From Lysobacterales bacterium 66-474 (lineage in GTDB: Bacteria > Pseudomonadota > Gammaproteobacteria > Xanthomonadales > Rhodanobacteraceae), in assembly GCA_001899805.1 (NCBI GenBank), contig MKWP01000015.1, positions 806,001 through 870,000 of the forward strand: a stretch of DNA of 64,000 nucleotides, read 5' to 3'. The notes beneath the pieces are model-generated. The model saw only the letters and a program-made list of their open reading frames with translations, searched no databases and was not told the DNA's origin. This document shows positions 25,842-35,873 of the stretch, piece after piece; position 1 is the first letter of the stretch; every line of letters starts with the position of its first letter. A program made the position numbers and the translations under genes.

Positions 25842-28800
25842 GTTCGCTGCCGCGCAGGCAGCTCAGAAAGCTGGACGGTCCCGGCCGGTCAGTACGACGT
25901 GGTTCGCTGCCGCGCAGGCAGCTCAGAAACGCACGACGCAGACCGCGACGACGGAAATTTCGTTCGCTGCCGCGCAGGCAGCTCAGAAATTGATGCGATT
26001 GCGCAGGGCTACGCCAACGCGGTTCGCTGCCGCGCAGGCAGCTCAGAAATCGGACTCGTGCGCAGTGCCACGGCACTGACGGTTCGCTGCCGCGCAGGCA
26101 GCTCAGAAATGATCTGCGGACGCCGTGCCCGGTACACACACGTTCGCTGCCGCGCAGGCAGCTCAGAAAGGTCACGTCTGTATTCGGGCGCACGGGCGCG
26201 GGTTCGCTGCCGCGCAGGCAGCTCAGAAATGATGGCACTGATCGGCTATCCACTGCAGAAAGTTCGCTGCCGCGCAGGCAGCTCAGAAACGTATGGACTG
26301 CACGGAACGCCGGAATCCGTAGTTCGCTGCCGCGCAGGCAGCTCAGAAAGTGAAGGTGCCGACGTTCGTGGTGTTGCCGTAGTTCGCTGCCGCGCAGGCA
26401 GCTCAGAAACGCGATGCGCAGCCCAACGCGGTTGTACCCACGTTCGCTGCCGCGCAGGCAGCTCAGAAAATGCTCACACGCGACGGCGTGCGTGCCGAGC
26501 CGTTCGCTGCCGCGCAGGCAGCTCAGAAATGGGATGATCCCGTAGTGCGTGCCTTCAATCATGTTCGCTGCCGCGCAGGCAGCTCAGAAAACGGGGCAGC
26601 GCGAGATTGACGAGGCGCAAGCGTTCGCTGCCGCGCAGGCAGCTCAGAAAGCGTGAAGTTCGGGAAGTACCGCGGCGAGGTCGTTCGCTGCCGCGCAGGC
26701 AGCTCAGAAAAAGTGCAAGGCTCCGTGCGTTGTTCGCTCATGGTTCGCTGCCGCGCAGGCAGCTCAGAAATGAAAGCGGAGCAGGTGATGGCGCTTGCGC
26801 TGGGTTCGCTGCCGCGCAGGCAGCTCAGAAATGGTCGAGCGTGCTGTAGCCGCGGGTCTGGATATTCGCTGCCGCGCAGGCAGCTCAGAAAACACAGGTC
26901 GAGCTTGATCTGGCGCTCAAGGAGTTCGCTGCCGCGCAGGCAGCTCAGAAAACCACGGACCACGGTCCGCGCGAAGGCAGGTCGTTCGCTGCCGCGCAGG
27001 CAGCTCAGAAAATGCGCGGATGCTGGGCGCGCAGGCGACCGGTGTTCGCTGCCGCGCAGGCAGCTCAGAAAGACCACGCCGCCGCCTGCGCCGCCGACCA
27101 CACGTTCGCTGCCGCGCAGGCAGCTCAGAAATGACCGACCTCGCCGACAAGACCCATCGTGGTGTTCGCTGCCGCGCAGGCAGCTCAGAAAATGTCCGGC
27201 AGCGCGAAGTGCAGCCGCCAGTAGTTCGCTGCCGCGCAGGCAGCTCAGAAATCTAAGCACATTAAAGCGCGCCGCCTGCGCGAGTTCGCTGCCGCGCAGG
27301 CAGCTCAGAAATCGCTCGCGCGAATTGAGGCCGAGATCGCCGAGTTCGCTGCCGCGCAGGCAGCTCAGAAAGTGTGGCGCGATGGCGAGCCGTTGGCCGT
27401 GACGTTCGCTGCCGCGCAGGCAGCTCAGAAATTCGTGTGGGCTTTTGCACTGTGAAGATGCACGTTCGCTGCCGCGCAGGCAGCTCAGAAAAGTTCGTTG
27501 TTGCGCTTGCGGCTGACGCCCATGTTCGCTGCCGCGCAGGCAGCTCAGAAAGTACCCGCAGAAGATCAGCTACAAGTGGAGGAGTTCGCTGCCGCGCAGG
27601 CAGCTCAGAAATTGTCTCGGAATGGCAGGCCGATCCACTTGCCGTTCGCTGCCGCGCAGGCAGCTCAGAAATCGTGCAATGACTGGAACAAAGTGCCGGT
27701 GTGGTTCGCTGCCGCGCAGGCAGCTCAGAAAGGCATGCAAGGCGCACTGGCCGTTCCGAACGAGTTCGCTGCCGCGCAGGCAGCTCAGAAAACTCGGCGT
27801 CGCGCTGCATCGGTTGTGCTGACGTTCGCTGCCGCGCAGGCAGCTCAGAAAACGACGCTTGCCCGTGGCCGCTGCCGAGTGGCGTTCGCTGCCGCGCAGG
27901 CAGCTCAGAAAGCCTATCGAACGCTCCGCAGCAAGCACCACCCGTTCGCTGCCGCGCAGGCAGCTCAGAAATCGAGGATGTGGTGAATCGCCTGCAGGTT
28001 GGCGTTCGCTGCCGCGCAGGCAGCTCAGAAACAGCCACTCGACCACGACCTCCTGATCGGGATGTTCGCTGCCGCGCAGGCAGCTCAGAAATTCGGGATC
28101 GATCACGAGCTGCTGGACGTGCGGTTCGCTGCCGCGCAGGCAGCTCAGAAAGCCAGATCGGACAGGCGCATGCCGGACGGACGGTTCGCTGCCGCGCAGG
28201 CAGCTCAGAAATGGGTGAACAGGGTCGGAGTGGTGGTGATTTCGTTCGCTGCCGCGCAGGCAGCTCAGAAATGCGGGCAGTACACGTGCGCCTCGTCCAG
28301 CACGTTCGCTGCCGCGCAGGCAGCTCAGAAAACGACGCACGCGGTTCGGTACTACCGCTCCATGTTCGCTGCCGCGCAGGCAGCTCAGAAATCACCATGG
28401 GAAGTCAACCTAACGGGCCTGACGTTCGCTGCCGCGCAGGCAGCTCAGAAAGTATCGCGAAGTGCGGGGCGTCGACGAGCAAGGTTCGCTGCCGCGCAGG
28501 CAGCTCAGAAATTTCGACACGACGCCGAAACTGATCAATGCCCGTTCGCTGCCGCGCAGGCAGCTCAGAAATTCGGGTTCGGTCCGGTTAACTTGGTTGT
28601 TAGGTTCGCTGCCGCGCAGGCAGCTCAGAAATTGCGAGTGTTCATGGCGTCACCCTCAAGTTTGTTCGCTGCCGCGCAGGCAGCTCAGAAAGCCGCCGCA
28701 TCACGTGCCAGCCGAACGCTTCCAGTTCGCTGCCGCGCAGGCAGCTCAGAAAGGCACGAAGGCTGGGTGGTGGAAGGATTTCGCGTTCGCTGCCGCGCAG

Positions 28801-29832
28801 GCAGCTCAGAAAGAGCGTGCATAGCGGCGCTGGTGATTCGGGTAGTTCGCTGCCGCGCAGGCAGCTCAGAAAAATATCGCGGCGGTGCAGAACGCCGGCG
28901 GCGTGTTCGCTGCCGCGCAGGCAGCTCAGAAAACAGTCACGCGCGACTCGTTCTCGTAGATGACGTTCGCTGCCGCGCAGGCAGCTCAGAAATTCAGGGA
29001 TCACGAGTTCGCGGTCCTGCTTCTGTTCGCTGCCGCGCAGGCAGCTCAGAAATGTTGCCCGTGACCTGGGCCGGCGTGCGTTCCGTTCGCTGCCGCGCAG
29101 GCAGCTCAGAAAGCCCCCGTGCGGATCGAATACGAGCTGGTGCCGTTCGCTGCCGCGCAGGCAGCTCAGAAAGACACGGAAATCAGTGTGACGCGTGGCA
29201 ACGCGTTCGCTGCCGCGCAGGCAGCTCAGAAAATCGGACTTCGAAGGAAACGGCGGCGGTCTTGGTTCGCTGCCGCGCAGGCAGCTCAGAAATACGACAG
29301 TTCGACGGTCAGGGCCTACGACAGGTTCGCTGCCGCGCAGGCAGCTCAGAAATTGAAGTCGGTGACTTCGTGCTTCCAGGTCTTGTTCGCTGCCGCGCAG
29401 GCAGCTCAGAAATTGGGCGAGGCCGGAGGCGGCGCCTGCAACAAGTTCGCTGCCGCGCAGGCAGCTCAGAAAAGCGTCGTGATGGCCCAGCGCCAGGTCC
29501 GCCCGTTCGCTGCCGCGCAGGCAGCTCAGAAAATCAAGTTCACCGCCGTTGAAGATATCTACAAGTTCGCTGCCGCGCAGGCAGCTCAGAAAGAGCGGCA
29601 AACGCTCGATTGGTGGCGCGACTAGTTCGCTGCCGCGCAGGCAGCTCAGAAATCGATGAGGTACGCATCTTCCCCCAACATCTCGTTCGCTGCCGCGCAG
29701 GCAGCTCAGAAAAGGTCATCCGGCGTCTCGGCCAGGAAGTATCCGTTCGCTGCCGCGCAGGCAGCTCAGAAAGCATGGGCGCAGTACAACAGGATCGTCG
29801 CCGAGTTCGCTGCCGCGCAGGCAGCTCAGAAA
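25842..29832 (+). CRISPR. Type I-F CRISPR array, 67 repeats / 66 spacers
   Basis: A 28-base repeat starting GTTCGCTGCC, with a CTGCC/GGCAG stem, GCGCA loop and CTCAGAAA 3' end, recurs every 60 bases. Spacers are 32 nt except three of 33 nt (ending just before about 26563, 26804 and 28714). The sequence is uniform; the only repeat variant I noticed is at 26864, where the first G is A. Repeat type agrees with the adjacent cas6f/csy genes. Because 60 is a multiple of 3, long spurious ORFs run through the array in several frames. I found no spacer that I could assign to a target by eye. Confidence 0.98.
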
Positions 29833-29894
29833 ATGTGAGCCGTTCAATGCACACGGCTGAAATCGCTACGCTCGCGACGCCCACGATGTGGAAC

Positions 29895-29922
29895 GTTCGC
29901 TGCCGTGCCGGTAGCTCGGAAA
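29895..29922 (+). repeat. degenerate terminal CRISPR repeat
   Basis: 28 bases matching the array repeat except four positions (GTGCC loop, GGTAG arm with a G-T wobble, CTCGGAAA tail). It lies 62 bases after the last canonical repeat, not 32, so the last interval is irregular. It is probably the ancestral distal end of the array. Confidence 0.8.
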
Positions 29923-29973
29923 ATTCGCCACTTGCTGTCACATCGTCAGACCACGGGGGCCGTCGGCGCAACA

Positions 29974-31266
29974 TCACGCGCCGCCGAACAACTCTTCGAC
30001 ATACAGCGCGCCCGCAAGATGTTGAGTGGAATGAAGTCTGGTCCACCCCTCGAGCGCGGTGACCAGTGTGGTGCGAGGAACTTCGGTGCCCTTCGCCGCG
30101 CTTCCGTGTTTCCCCGCCTTGGTTGACATGAAGGACGTCATCCGCTGCTTTGCCGGAAGCGGTTTCGCACCCTTCGGGTACCACCCATTCCACAGCGTCC
30201 TGGGTGTTGCGTTGAGGCTCCCGTGGTGCCCGACCTTGTAGACCGTCACGCCCTTCAGGAGCTTCTTGTACTTCGCCTGCCCCAGCGCATATTCCCAGTT
30301 CTCGATTTGCGCATCGCCGGGGAAGAGGAACCGGTGCCCTCCAAACTCAAACAATAAAATCACGCTGGTGTTGTTCATCGCTGAATCCAGCGAACGTATC
30401 AGTTGCAGCAACTCATCGCCGCGTGCGCTTCGTAGCGACTTGATGATCCATCGGGCCCATGGTGGAGACTGTCCGCCGGTCGCCTGTGCGAACCCCGCAA
30501 AGAGCTCCCCTGCAGACGCGCCAGTCTTCGGCAAACCGACCCCCAGTGTTTTGGCCTGCAGGCTCCAGAACTCATCTGGATCGCCGGAACGTTGCTTGCG
30601 GATGGACGCATGTTGCTTGACGGTGGGCGGGCCCAGCACGCTGACCTTCACGCCGGGCAGGAAGCTTGAGAGCTTCGTGCGCTTGCCTGCGTACACGTAA
30701 TCGTTCGACCCCATGCGCATCAGGTTGCGGACAGCCCCCGGGTTGGCGATGTTGTCTTCGCCGATGAATGCCAATTGCCGGGCAGCCTCGGTATGCTGAA
30801 AGCCGCGCTGCAGGCGCGGTAGCGCCTCTTCGACGGCTTGTTTGGCGATGGCTTGCATCGACGCCAACGTTTCCTTCCGGGCGGCCAGTCCCTTCAGCGA
30901 CGATGGCGCCTCGGCATCCACTGGTAGATCCGGCTGTTCGGTCCAGGGTTGGATGACCCATCGGGGCTTCAGCGCTGCAATGATCGCCCCGGGTCCCTTC
31001 CCGTTCGATCCCGGATCAAAACCCGAGATGTGGTCGCGGTGCCGATGGGTGGCCACCACGGCAAAGGGATCGGTGCCCACCGTCCGTTGTATGTCTTGTG
31101 CGATCTTCGGCAGAAGTGACCCGGGATCGCCGCTCGGTGCGGCCGTACTCCCGAAATCGACCAGCACGTGGCGCGGCTTGGCTTTTCCGTGATAGGTGAA
31201 CGTCAGCAGAAAGCAATCGCCGAAGCCAACCTGATACATCCGTACCCGAACGCTCTTGGGACCCAT
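29974..31266 (-). CDS. Metallo-beta-lactamase-fold hydrolase (ComEC C-terminal type)
   Basis: A 430-residue protein with a metallo-beta-lactamase fold. VGFGDCFLLTF opens the fold; the metal-binding THRHRDH motif is at 73-79, and FLFPGDAQIENWEY and YKVGHHGSLNAT supply the later Asp and His ligands. The arrangement is closest to the ComEC/Rec2 C-terminal and related nuclease or phosphodiesterase groups. It lacks a signal peptide and membrane segments. It starts 3 bases after the metalloprotease stop with a GGAGG site, so the two are translationally linked, and it is the last gene of the patatin-protease-MBL operon, ending 50 bases from the CRISPR array. Confidence 0.8.
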   Translation of the reverse strand: MGPKSVRVRMYQVGFGDCFLLTFTYHGKAKPRHVLVDFGSTAAPSGDPGSLLPKIAQDIQRTVGTDPFAVVATHRHRDHISGFDPGSNGKGPGAIIAALKPRWVIQPWTEQPDLPVDAEAPSSLKGLAARKETLASMQAIAKQAVEEALPRLQRGFQHTEAARQLAFIGEDNIANPGAVRNLMRMGSNDYVYAGKRTKLSSFLPGVKVSVLGPPTVKQHASIRKQRSGDPDEFWSLQAKTLGVGLPKTGASAGELFAGFAQATGGQSPPWARWIIKSLRSARGDELLQLIRSLDSAMNNTSVILLFEFGGHRFLFPGDAQIENWEYALGQAKYKKLLKGVTVYKVGHHGSLNATPRTLWNGWYPKGAKPLPAKQRMTSFMSTKAGKHGSAAKGTEVPRTTLVTALEGWTRLHSTQHLAGALYVEELFGGA

Positions 31267-31269
31267 AGC

Positions 31270-33039
31270 CTAGCCTCCCGGTGCCCAGCGGTCGCGCGCA
31301 CGTGCGAGATGCAGCCGGGCAAAAAAGCCGCGGCTGAACTCCGCATCGCTGCGATATTCGAAGAACCCTTCCCTGGCGAGATAATCCAACCGCGCCTGCT
31401 GGCGCCGTGTGTTGGCGACGTTGTTGCCGATGCTGAACTTCAGTCGCCCGAACTCGTCGAACACCAGCACGCCACCCCCATACAGCCGGACCTCCCTGCT
31501 GGTCGGTATCGCCTCAGGGCGCTTGAGGCCAAGTGCACCGAGTTCGTGCCCACGCACCGTCAGAATCTGCAGGTAATCAACGACCGTTTCCCGGACGATC
31601 AGGCCATCCGGCGCCACCCTTGCAATGGGGCGCACCGCCTGCACCACCGTGTAAGCATCGCGTGCCAGCCGTAGCGCCGTGAAGTTCTCCCACAGGAACC
31701 GGAACGCTTCGTCGGTATTGGCGCGCAGGGCTTCGAAGCGCAAGTTGCGGTAAGAGACCTGTTCACCAAAGGGCTCCCAACACCCATCACTTTCAGGTCG
31801 ACTGATCGGCTGGATACCCCAAGCCCCGAACGTCTTGCGGACCACGTCGCGATAGCGGTACTTGGTGTCGTCGGGCACCGTTTCCTTGTCCGCAGTGAGC
31901 AAAGCGCTCAGGTAGTCGACGTACTGGAGGTCCGTCGACGGCGCGTAGTCCAGCGCGCGGATGCACATCGTCAGGAGGTGCTGCGCGGCGGTCACGCCTT
32001 CCTCGACCACGCGTTGGCCGTCATATTGCCCACGCAAGACGGGACCGAGGCCCTGGATACGCGCGACCCAGACTGCGAGGAATGCATTCATCACCGCCGC
32101 GACCAGGATCTCGCCTCGCCGGTGAGGCTCTTCGAACTCGGGATCGTGCAGCCATCGCGGCGAGGGCTTCATGGTCACGGACCGGCGCAAAGCCGAGGCC
32201 GAGCCGTTGGGAATCGATGCACCCACCTGCTCCGCCAAGCCAAGCAGGGCGGACTGCTTGAGCGCATCGAGGGTGAGCTGGGCAGGAGAAACCAGCGTCC
32301 GCTTGGCCCGGACCAGCCCCTGCTCCGTCAGCACGGACCCGACGATGGCCGCATCGGAGAGCACGGACAGGAGCGCGACCACGTCGGCGAACCCTTCGTG
32401 GAACCCGCCCTGGTCCGGCGACGACGGGTCGATGTATCGAGGTCTCAACCCATCCAGCAACGCATGCGTCATCTCGTGCGCCACGACGTCGTGCGACAGA
32501 CAGGTGAACACCGGCTGCCCGCCGCGGCCAGGGAAGTAGCCGAAACTCAGGCAGCGATTCTCCCGCTGGTAGTACGCATTGGCACCCGCAAAGGCGTGCG
32601 GGGCGATGTGCAGCTGGTGGCCACCGAAGCCGTAGTTGGCACGTCGGCCAAGCGCGGATTCGAAATGACCCAGCGTGCGCATGGCGATGGTGTAGACGTT
32701 CTGTTGGTGGAAGTGCGGGTTGCCCAACAACGTTGGAGTGCTCTGTTGCTTGAAGGGGTCGAGCCAGGCATCACCCTGCTGGTAGCCACCCTTCATTGGC
32801 AGGTACAGTCGATCGCGCGAAGCGTCGTAGTCCACGACCTTGATGCGCGCGCCACAAGGGCCGTCCATCAGGGGTTCGGCCATGACCTGCGCCGTGGTTG
32901 TCAGAATCTTGCGGCGACGTCGGACCGATGGGTCCTGAGCGAGAATGGTCAGTGAGCGCAACGGCGCCGATTCCCCGCGGACAGGCGCGAGGTTGATCTT
33001 GGACACGGGTGCGGATCGGCGGGGCGCGCGGCGAGGCAT
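31270..33039 (-). CDS. M4-like zinc metalloprotease (gluzincin)
   Basis: A 589-residue predicted neutral metalloprotease. VVAHEMTHALLDGL carries HEMTH (188-192), two zinc ligands and the catalytic Glu; GGFHEGFADV around 211-220 supplies the glutamate third ligand downstream. The N-terminus is basic with no signal peptide, unlike secreted thermolysins, suggesting a cytoplasmic or processed enzyme. The C-terminal 250 residues have no domain I recognise. The start was set at MPRRAPRRSAP because the upstream extension overlaps the patatin gene. Middle gene of a three-gene operon. Confidence 0.78.
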   Translation of the reverse strand: MPRRAPRRSAPVSKINLAPVRGESAPLRSLTILAQDPSVRRRRKILTTTAQVMAEPLMDGPCGARIKVVDYDASRDRLYLPMKGGYQQGDAWLDPFKQQSTPTLLGNPHFHQQNVYTIAMRTLGHFESALGRRANYGFGGHQLHIAPHAFAGANAYYQRENRCLSFGYFPGRGGQPVFTCLSHDVVAHEMTHALLDGLRPRYIDPSSPDQGGFHEGFADVVALLSVLSDAAIVGSVLTEQGLVRAKRTLVSPAQLTLDALKQSALLGLAEQVGASIPNGSASALRRSVTMKPSPRWLHDPEFEEPHRRGEILVAAVMNAFLAVWVARIQGLGPVLRGQYDGQRVVEEGVTAAQHLLTMCIRALDYAPSTDLQYVDYLSALLTADKETVPDDTKYRYRDVVRKTFGAWGIQPISRPESDGCWEPFGEQVSYRNLRFEALRANTDEAFRFLWENFTALRLARDAYTVVQAVRPIARVAPDGLIVRETVVDYLQILTVRGHELGALGLKRPEAIPTSREVRLYGGGVLVFDEFGRLKFSIGNNVANTRRQQARLDYLAREGFFEYRSDAEFSRGFFARLHLARARDRWAPGG

Positions 33040-33097
33040 CGGCGTATTTGAAAGTGATTGGTGATCGGGTAGCAGTCGCTCGGGAGGTTGTGGAGGA

Positions 33098-34327
33098 CTA
33101 CCCCACACCCCTCGCGTAAGGAAACCCCTTGGGCGCGGGCAATGAACTGTCGAAGTGCCCCCGGATCGCAGCATCGCACACCGCGTAGCCCCAGTTGATC
33201 AGCCGCTCCTGCGTGGCATCATCCTTGGCCTCGAGATCCGTGGCGATCCGTGCCAAATCCATCGTCTTGTCCGGTGCGCACGAAAGCGCATTCGGGCAGT
33301 GATGCACGGCGATGTCCTGTTCGATGTCCCAGAATGCACCGCTGCGAAAGCCCGCCGCCAAGTTACCGACCAGGAGACGCTTGCGAAGGCTCAGCACCTG
33401 GTTGTCCATCACGTCGATGCAGCGCTTGCCGAGCCGCACCCAATCCGAATGGACGTTTCCTTCGACGTTGAAGGGTGCACCAGCGTTGCTTACCAGGAGT
33501 GTCTGGTAGCGCTTGAAGGTCGTCTCGAGGCCAAGGTTGTCGTATACACCGCCATCGGCCAGGATCGGTCCGGTGGTGAAGGGAGCGTGCTGCAGGTTGT
33601 CGGATCCGGATCCACCCGAGTTGGGCGTGTAATCCGAATCCGCGAAATTGAACGGTGCGGGCGCAAGCACGGGAGGGAACGCCGAAGAGGCTGCCGCGGC
33701 TTGCGCCAGCGACACCGTGGGCCGCTTGATCTCGCCTACACGCCAATCGCGCATGTACGGTTTCATGAACCGCCACAGTGCGCCGGACTGCAGGTTCGAA
33801 GCGTTGATCACGAAGCGCGGCGAGTCCGGGAGGTCTTGCAGCGTGGCATCGCCAAACAGGTGTTTCTTGTATGCCGCAATGATGTGGTCGTTCACCGAGC
33901 CGGGCGAGACGATGTTCCAGATCATCTTCAACACACCTTTCGGGTCCGCGCCAGCGAGGGTGATCCCGGCGAAAGCACGAATAGGCGTGACGACGTGCTC
34001 GATGTAACGCTCGACCACGTTGGGTTGGTCGACGGCCAACGCTGGCCACTTCAACCCAAGCACTCCGGCTGTCAGCGAACCCCCGGAGACACTGGAAATC
34101 CGTTGCAGGGAACCGGCGGAATGCAACGAACCGTCGGCCTTGCGACAGGTGTGGTTGGCCGCACCCAACAGTCCGAGTTCAGCCACCCGCCAGACGGCAC
34201 CGAGGTGGAACAGCATCGCCCGATATCCACCGCCTGAAAGGCACAGCGCGATGCCCTGTTCAGGAGCGGCCCGCTCGCCGGGAAGCGCATCGACGGGAGA
34301 CAGTGACGTATCGACTACGGAACTCAT
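33098..34327 (-). CDS. Patatin-like phospholipase
   Basis: A 409-residue patatin-family lipid hydrolase. The oxyanion glycines GGGYRA lie at 32-37, the nucleophile Ser in SVSGGS at about 81, and the catalytic Asp in ILADGGVYDN about residue 257, so the Ser-Asp dyad is intact. Such enzymes cleave membrane phospholipids; cytoplasmic versions act as abortive-infection effectors (CapV in CBASS, and others). No signal peptide is visible. ATG 34327 has GGAG seven bases upstream. It heads the operon with a metalloprotease and an MBL hydrolase next to the CRISPR array. Confidence 0.85.
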   Translation of the reverse strand: MSSVVDTSLSPVDALPGERAAPEQGIALCLSGGGYRAMLFHLGAVWRVAELGLLGAANHTCRKADGSLHSAGSLQRISSVSGGSLTAGVLGLKWPALAVDQPNVVERYIEHVVTPIRAFAGITLAGADPKGVLKMIWNIVSPGSVNDHIIAAYKKHLFGDATLQDLPDSPRFVINASNLQSGALWRFMKPYMRDWRVGEIKRPTVSLAQAAAASSAFPPVLAPAPFNFADSDYTPNSGGSGSDNLQHAPFTTGPILADGGVYDNLGLETTFKRYQTLLVSNAGAPFNVEGNVHSDWVRLGKRCIDVMDNQVLSLRKRLLVGNLAAGFRSGAFWDIEQDIAVHHCPNALSCAPDKTMDLARIATDLEAKDDATQERLINWGYAVCDAAIRGHFDSSLPAPKGFPYARGVG

Positions 34328-34345
34328 GACAGCGCTCCGCATCAC

Positions 34346-34676
34346 TTCGGTGGGTAGAGGCTACCCTGTCCTTTGCGGTGCTTCAAACACCCGCGCGAAC
34401 AAACATCCCCCGGCAAAGCCGGGGTCATCGGCGAGCCGTCATCCGTAACGTGCCTGACTCCCCCGGTGCCGTGAGTAGTGTGCTGCCACAGCAGCGTACG
34501 GCGCTATCGGCGCAAGTCTCAATTCTTTGTAGGAAATCCCCTACGGGCTTGATGCAGTAACGGCGGGAGCCGTCCCAAAGGTGACCTTGAAGCAACCTGA
34601 TCGAACGGCCGCTTTGTGGATAATCGCTCGAATTCAGCGGCGTGAACCGCGGGCGAGCGCCCGCTGGGGAAAGTTG
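34346..34676. other. intergenic region between patatin operon and VOC gene
   Basis: About 330 bases without a convincing gene. A CCCCGGC-AAA-GCCGGGG hairpin lies at 34408-34424; it has no T-run. The patatin operon promoter should lie in the left part. Confidence 0.45.
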
Positions 34677-35045
34677 CTACACCTCGGATTCGTGACAGAC
34701 TACTTCGATGTTGTGCCCGTCCGGACCGATGACGAAGGCTGCATAGTATTTTCCGTTGTAGTTTGGGCGCAGGCCAGGCGCACCGTTGTCTTTGCCACCT
34801 GCCTCCAAGGCCGCGCGATGGAAAGCTTCGACCTTCTGGCGATTCTTGGCCACGAATGCCAAGTGAAGATGGGTGGGCTTCTCCTCGATTCGACGTATAC
34901 ACAATGAAGTCTTGCCATCGGCGCTGAGCTCGACACCGGGCGGCCCCTCCGAGATTACGACCATGCCGATCGGTTCGAGTGCTTTGAGGAAAAACGCCTT
35001 GCTCGCAGCATAGTCGCTGGTTCCGAACTCAATGTGGTCAAACAT
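34677..35045 (-). CDS. VOC-family (glyoxalase/bleomycin resistance-like) protein
   Basis: A 122-residue single VOC module. MFDHIEFGTSDYAASKAFF starts the first beta-alpha-beta unit with its His ligand; HLHLAFVAKNRQKVEAFH and YYAAFVIGPDGHNIEVVCHE complete the second, with Glu as ligand. Proteins of this size dimerise to form a metal site for glyoxalase-, dioxygenase- or resistance-type chemistry; the substrate cannot be told from sequence. A perfect AGGAGG ribosome binding site precedes the ATG. It is not clearly operonic. Confidence 0.85.
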   Translation of the reverse strand: MFDHIEFGTSDYAASKAFFLKALEPIGMVVISEGPPGVELSADGKTSLCIRRIEEKPTHLHLAFVAKNRQKVEAFHRAALEAGGKDNGAPGLRPNYNGKYYAAFVIGPDGHNIEVVCHESEV

Positions 35046-35375
35046 GAGACCTCCTGGAACGCGCAGTGTTGATGCCGATGTAAAGCTGACCCACCGTGCC
35101 GATTGGATATTGACCCGGGGGGGGGTTATGACGCTTCCGCAGCGGATTGAACGTCTGGATTGGAGTGTGGTTTCTCTGGTGGCGGGTTGCCTCCTTCGGG
35201 TGGTTACCTTGTCGTCTGGCCTTGCCGCCTTTTCGGCTCTGGCCTGTTCGCGTGTCTAGATGCGTTTGCCTGCTGCGTCCGGGCTGGGCAGGAAGCGGTG
35301 CGGCTGGTCGCCGGTTTCCACAATGTGGCAGTGGTGGGTAAATCGGACGTTCAACGGCCATCAGTTGAATTGCGT
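35046..35375. other. gene-less stretch with possible IS21-type end and G9 run
   Basis: No gene. GCTGACCCACC (about 35089) and a second TGACCC (about 35111) recall the repeated ends of IS21-family elements, and a run of nine G (35117-35125) follows. This may be the scar of a lost insertion sequence. Confidence 0.35.
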
Positions 35376-35873
35376 CTATAGATGCTGAGAGGTTATGTCC
35401 GTGTCGAGAAAATACCGACGTTTGATATGCTCCACAGTGCCTTTGCGCCGATAGAAGCGCGCCGCACCCTCATTCCAGATCGGCGTCTGCCACTGGATTT
35501 CCGCAAGACGATATTTGCGGGCATGCGCGACGACCGCGGCCATCAGCGCCGCGCCCACGCCCGCGTTGCGCCGCCCCTCGCGCACGAATAGGCAATCCAT
35601 GTGCAGGTACTCGCGTGCGTCCCAAGTGGAGAACTCTGCCGTGGCAGTTGCGTAACCCGTCAAGCCATCGCCTGATGCTGCCACCCATGCGTGCAGGCGG
35701 ACAGGTCGTGAAAAAATCGCATCACGCAACCGATCTACAGCACCGCACGGATCGAACTCGGCTCTCTCGTACCGCGCATGCTCGCGACACAATTCCACCA
35801 ACCCGTCGACGTCGTCGAGCGCAGCCGGGCGCACCCTCCAGGTCGTACCACCACGGACAGTACCGGCGCTCAC
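35376..35873 (-). CDS. GNAT-family N-acetyltransferase
   Basis: A 165-residue GNAT protein. The N-terminal VRPAALDDVDGLVELCREH is motif C/D-like. The acetyl-CoA loop is MDCLFVREGRRNAGVGAALM, with the R-x-x-G-x-G/A signature. The C-terminal WNEGAARFYRRKGTVEHI is motif B. The acceptor is unknown. The GTG start overlaps the stop of the upstream PLP decarboxylase (GTGA), so the two are co-translated; modification of an amine made by that enzyme is plausible but unproven. Confidence 0.85.
   Translation of the reverse strand: MSAGTVRGGTTWRVRPAALDDVDGLVELCREHARYERAEFDPCGAVDRLRDAIFSRPVRLHAWVAASGDGLTGYATATAEFSTWDAREYLHMDCLFVREGRRNAGVGAALMAAVVAHARKYRLAEIQWQTPIWNEGAARFYRRKGTVEHIKRRYFLDTDITSQHL

Noticed and set aside
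25683-30062. Long ORFs on both strands across the CRISPR array (VRCRAGSSE- and FLSCLRGSE-type repeats).
   Set aside because: The repeat-spacer period is 60 bases, a multiple of 3, so the repeats translate in frame. These are artefacts of the array, not a repeat protein.
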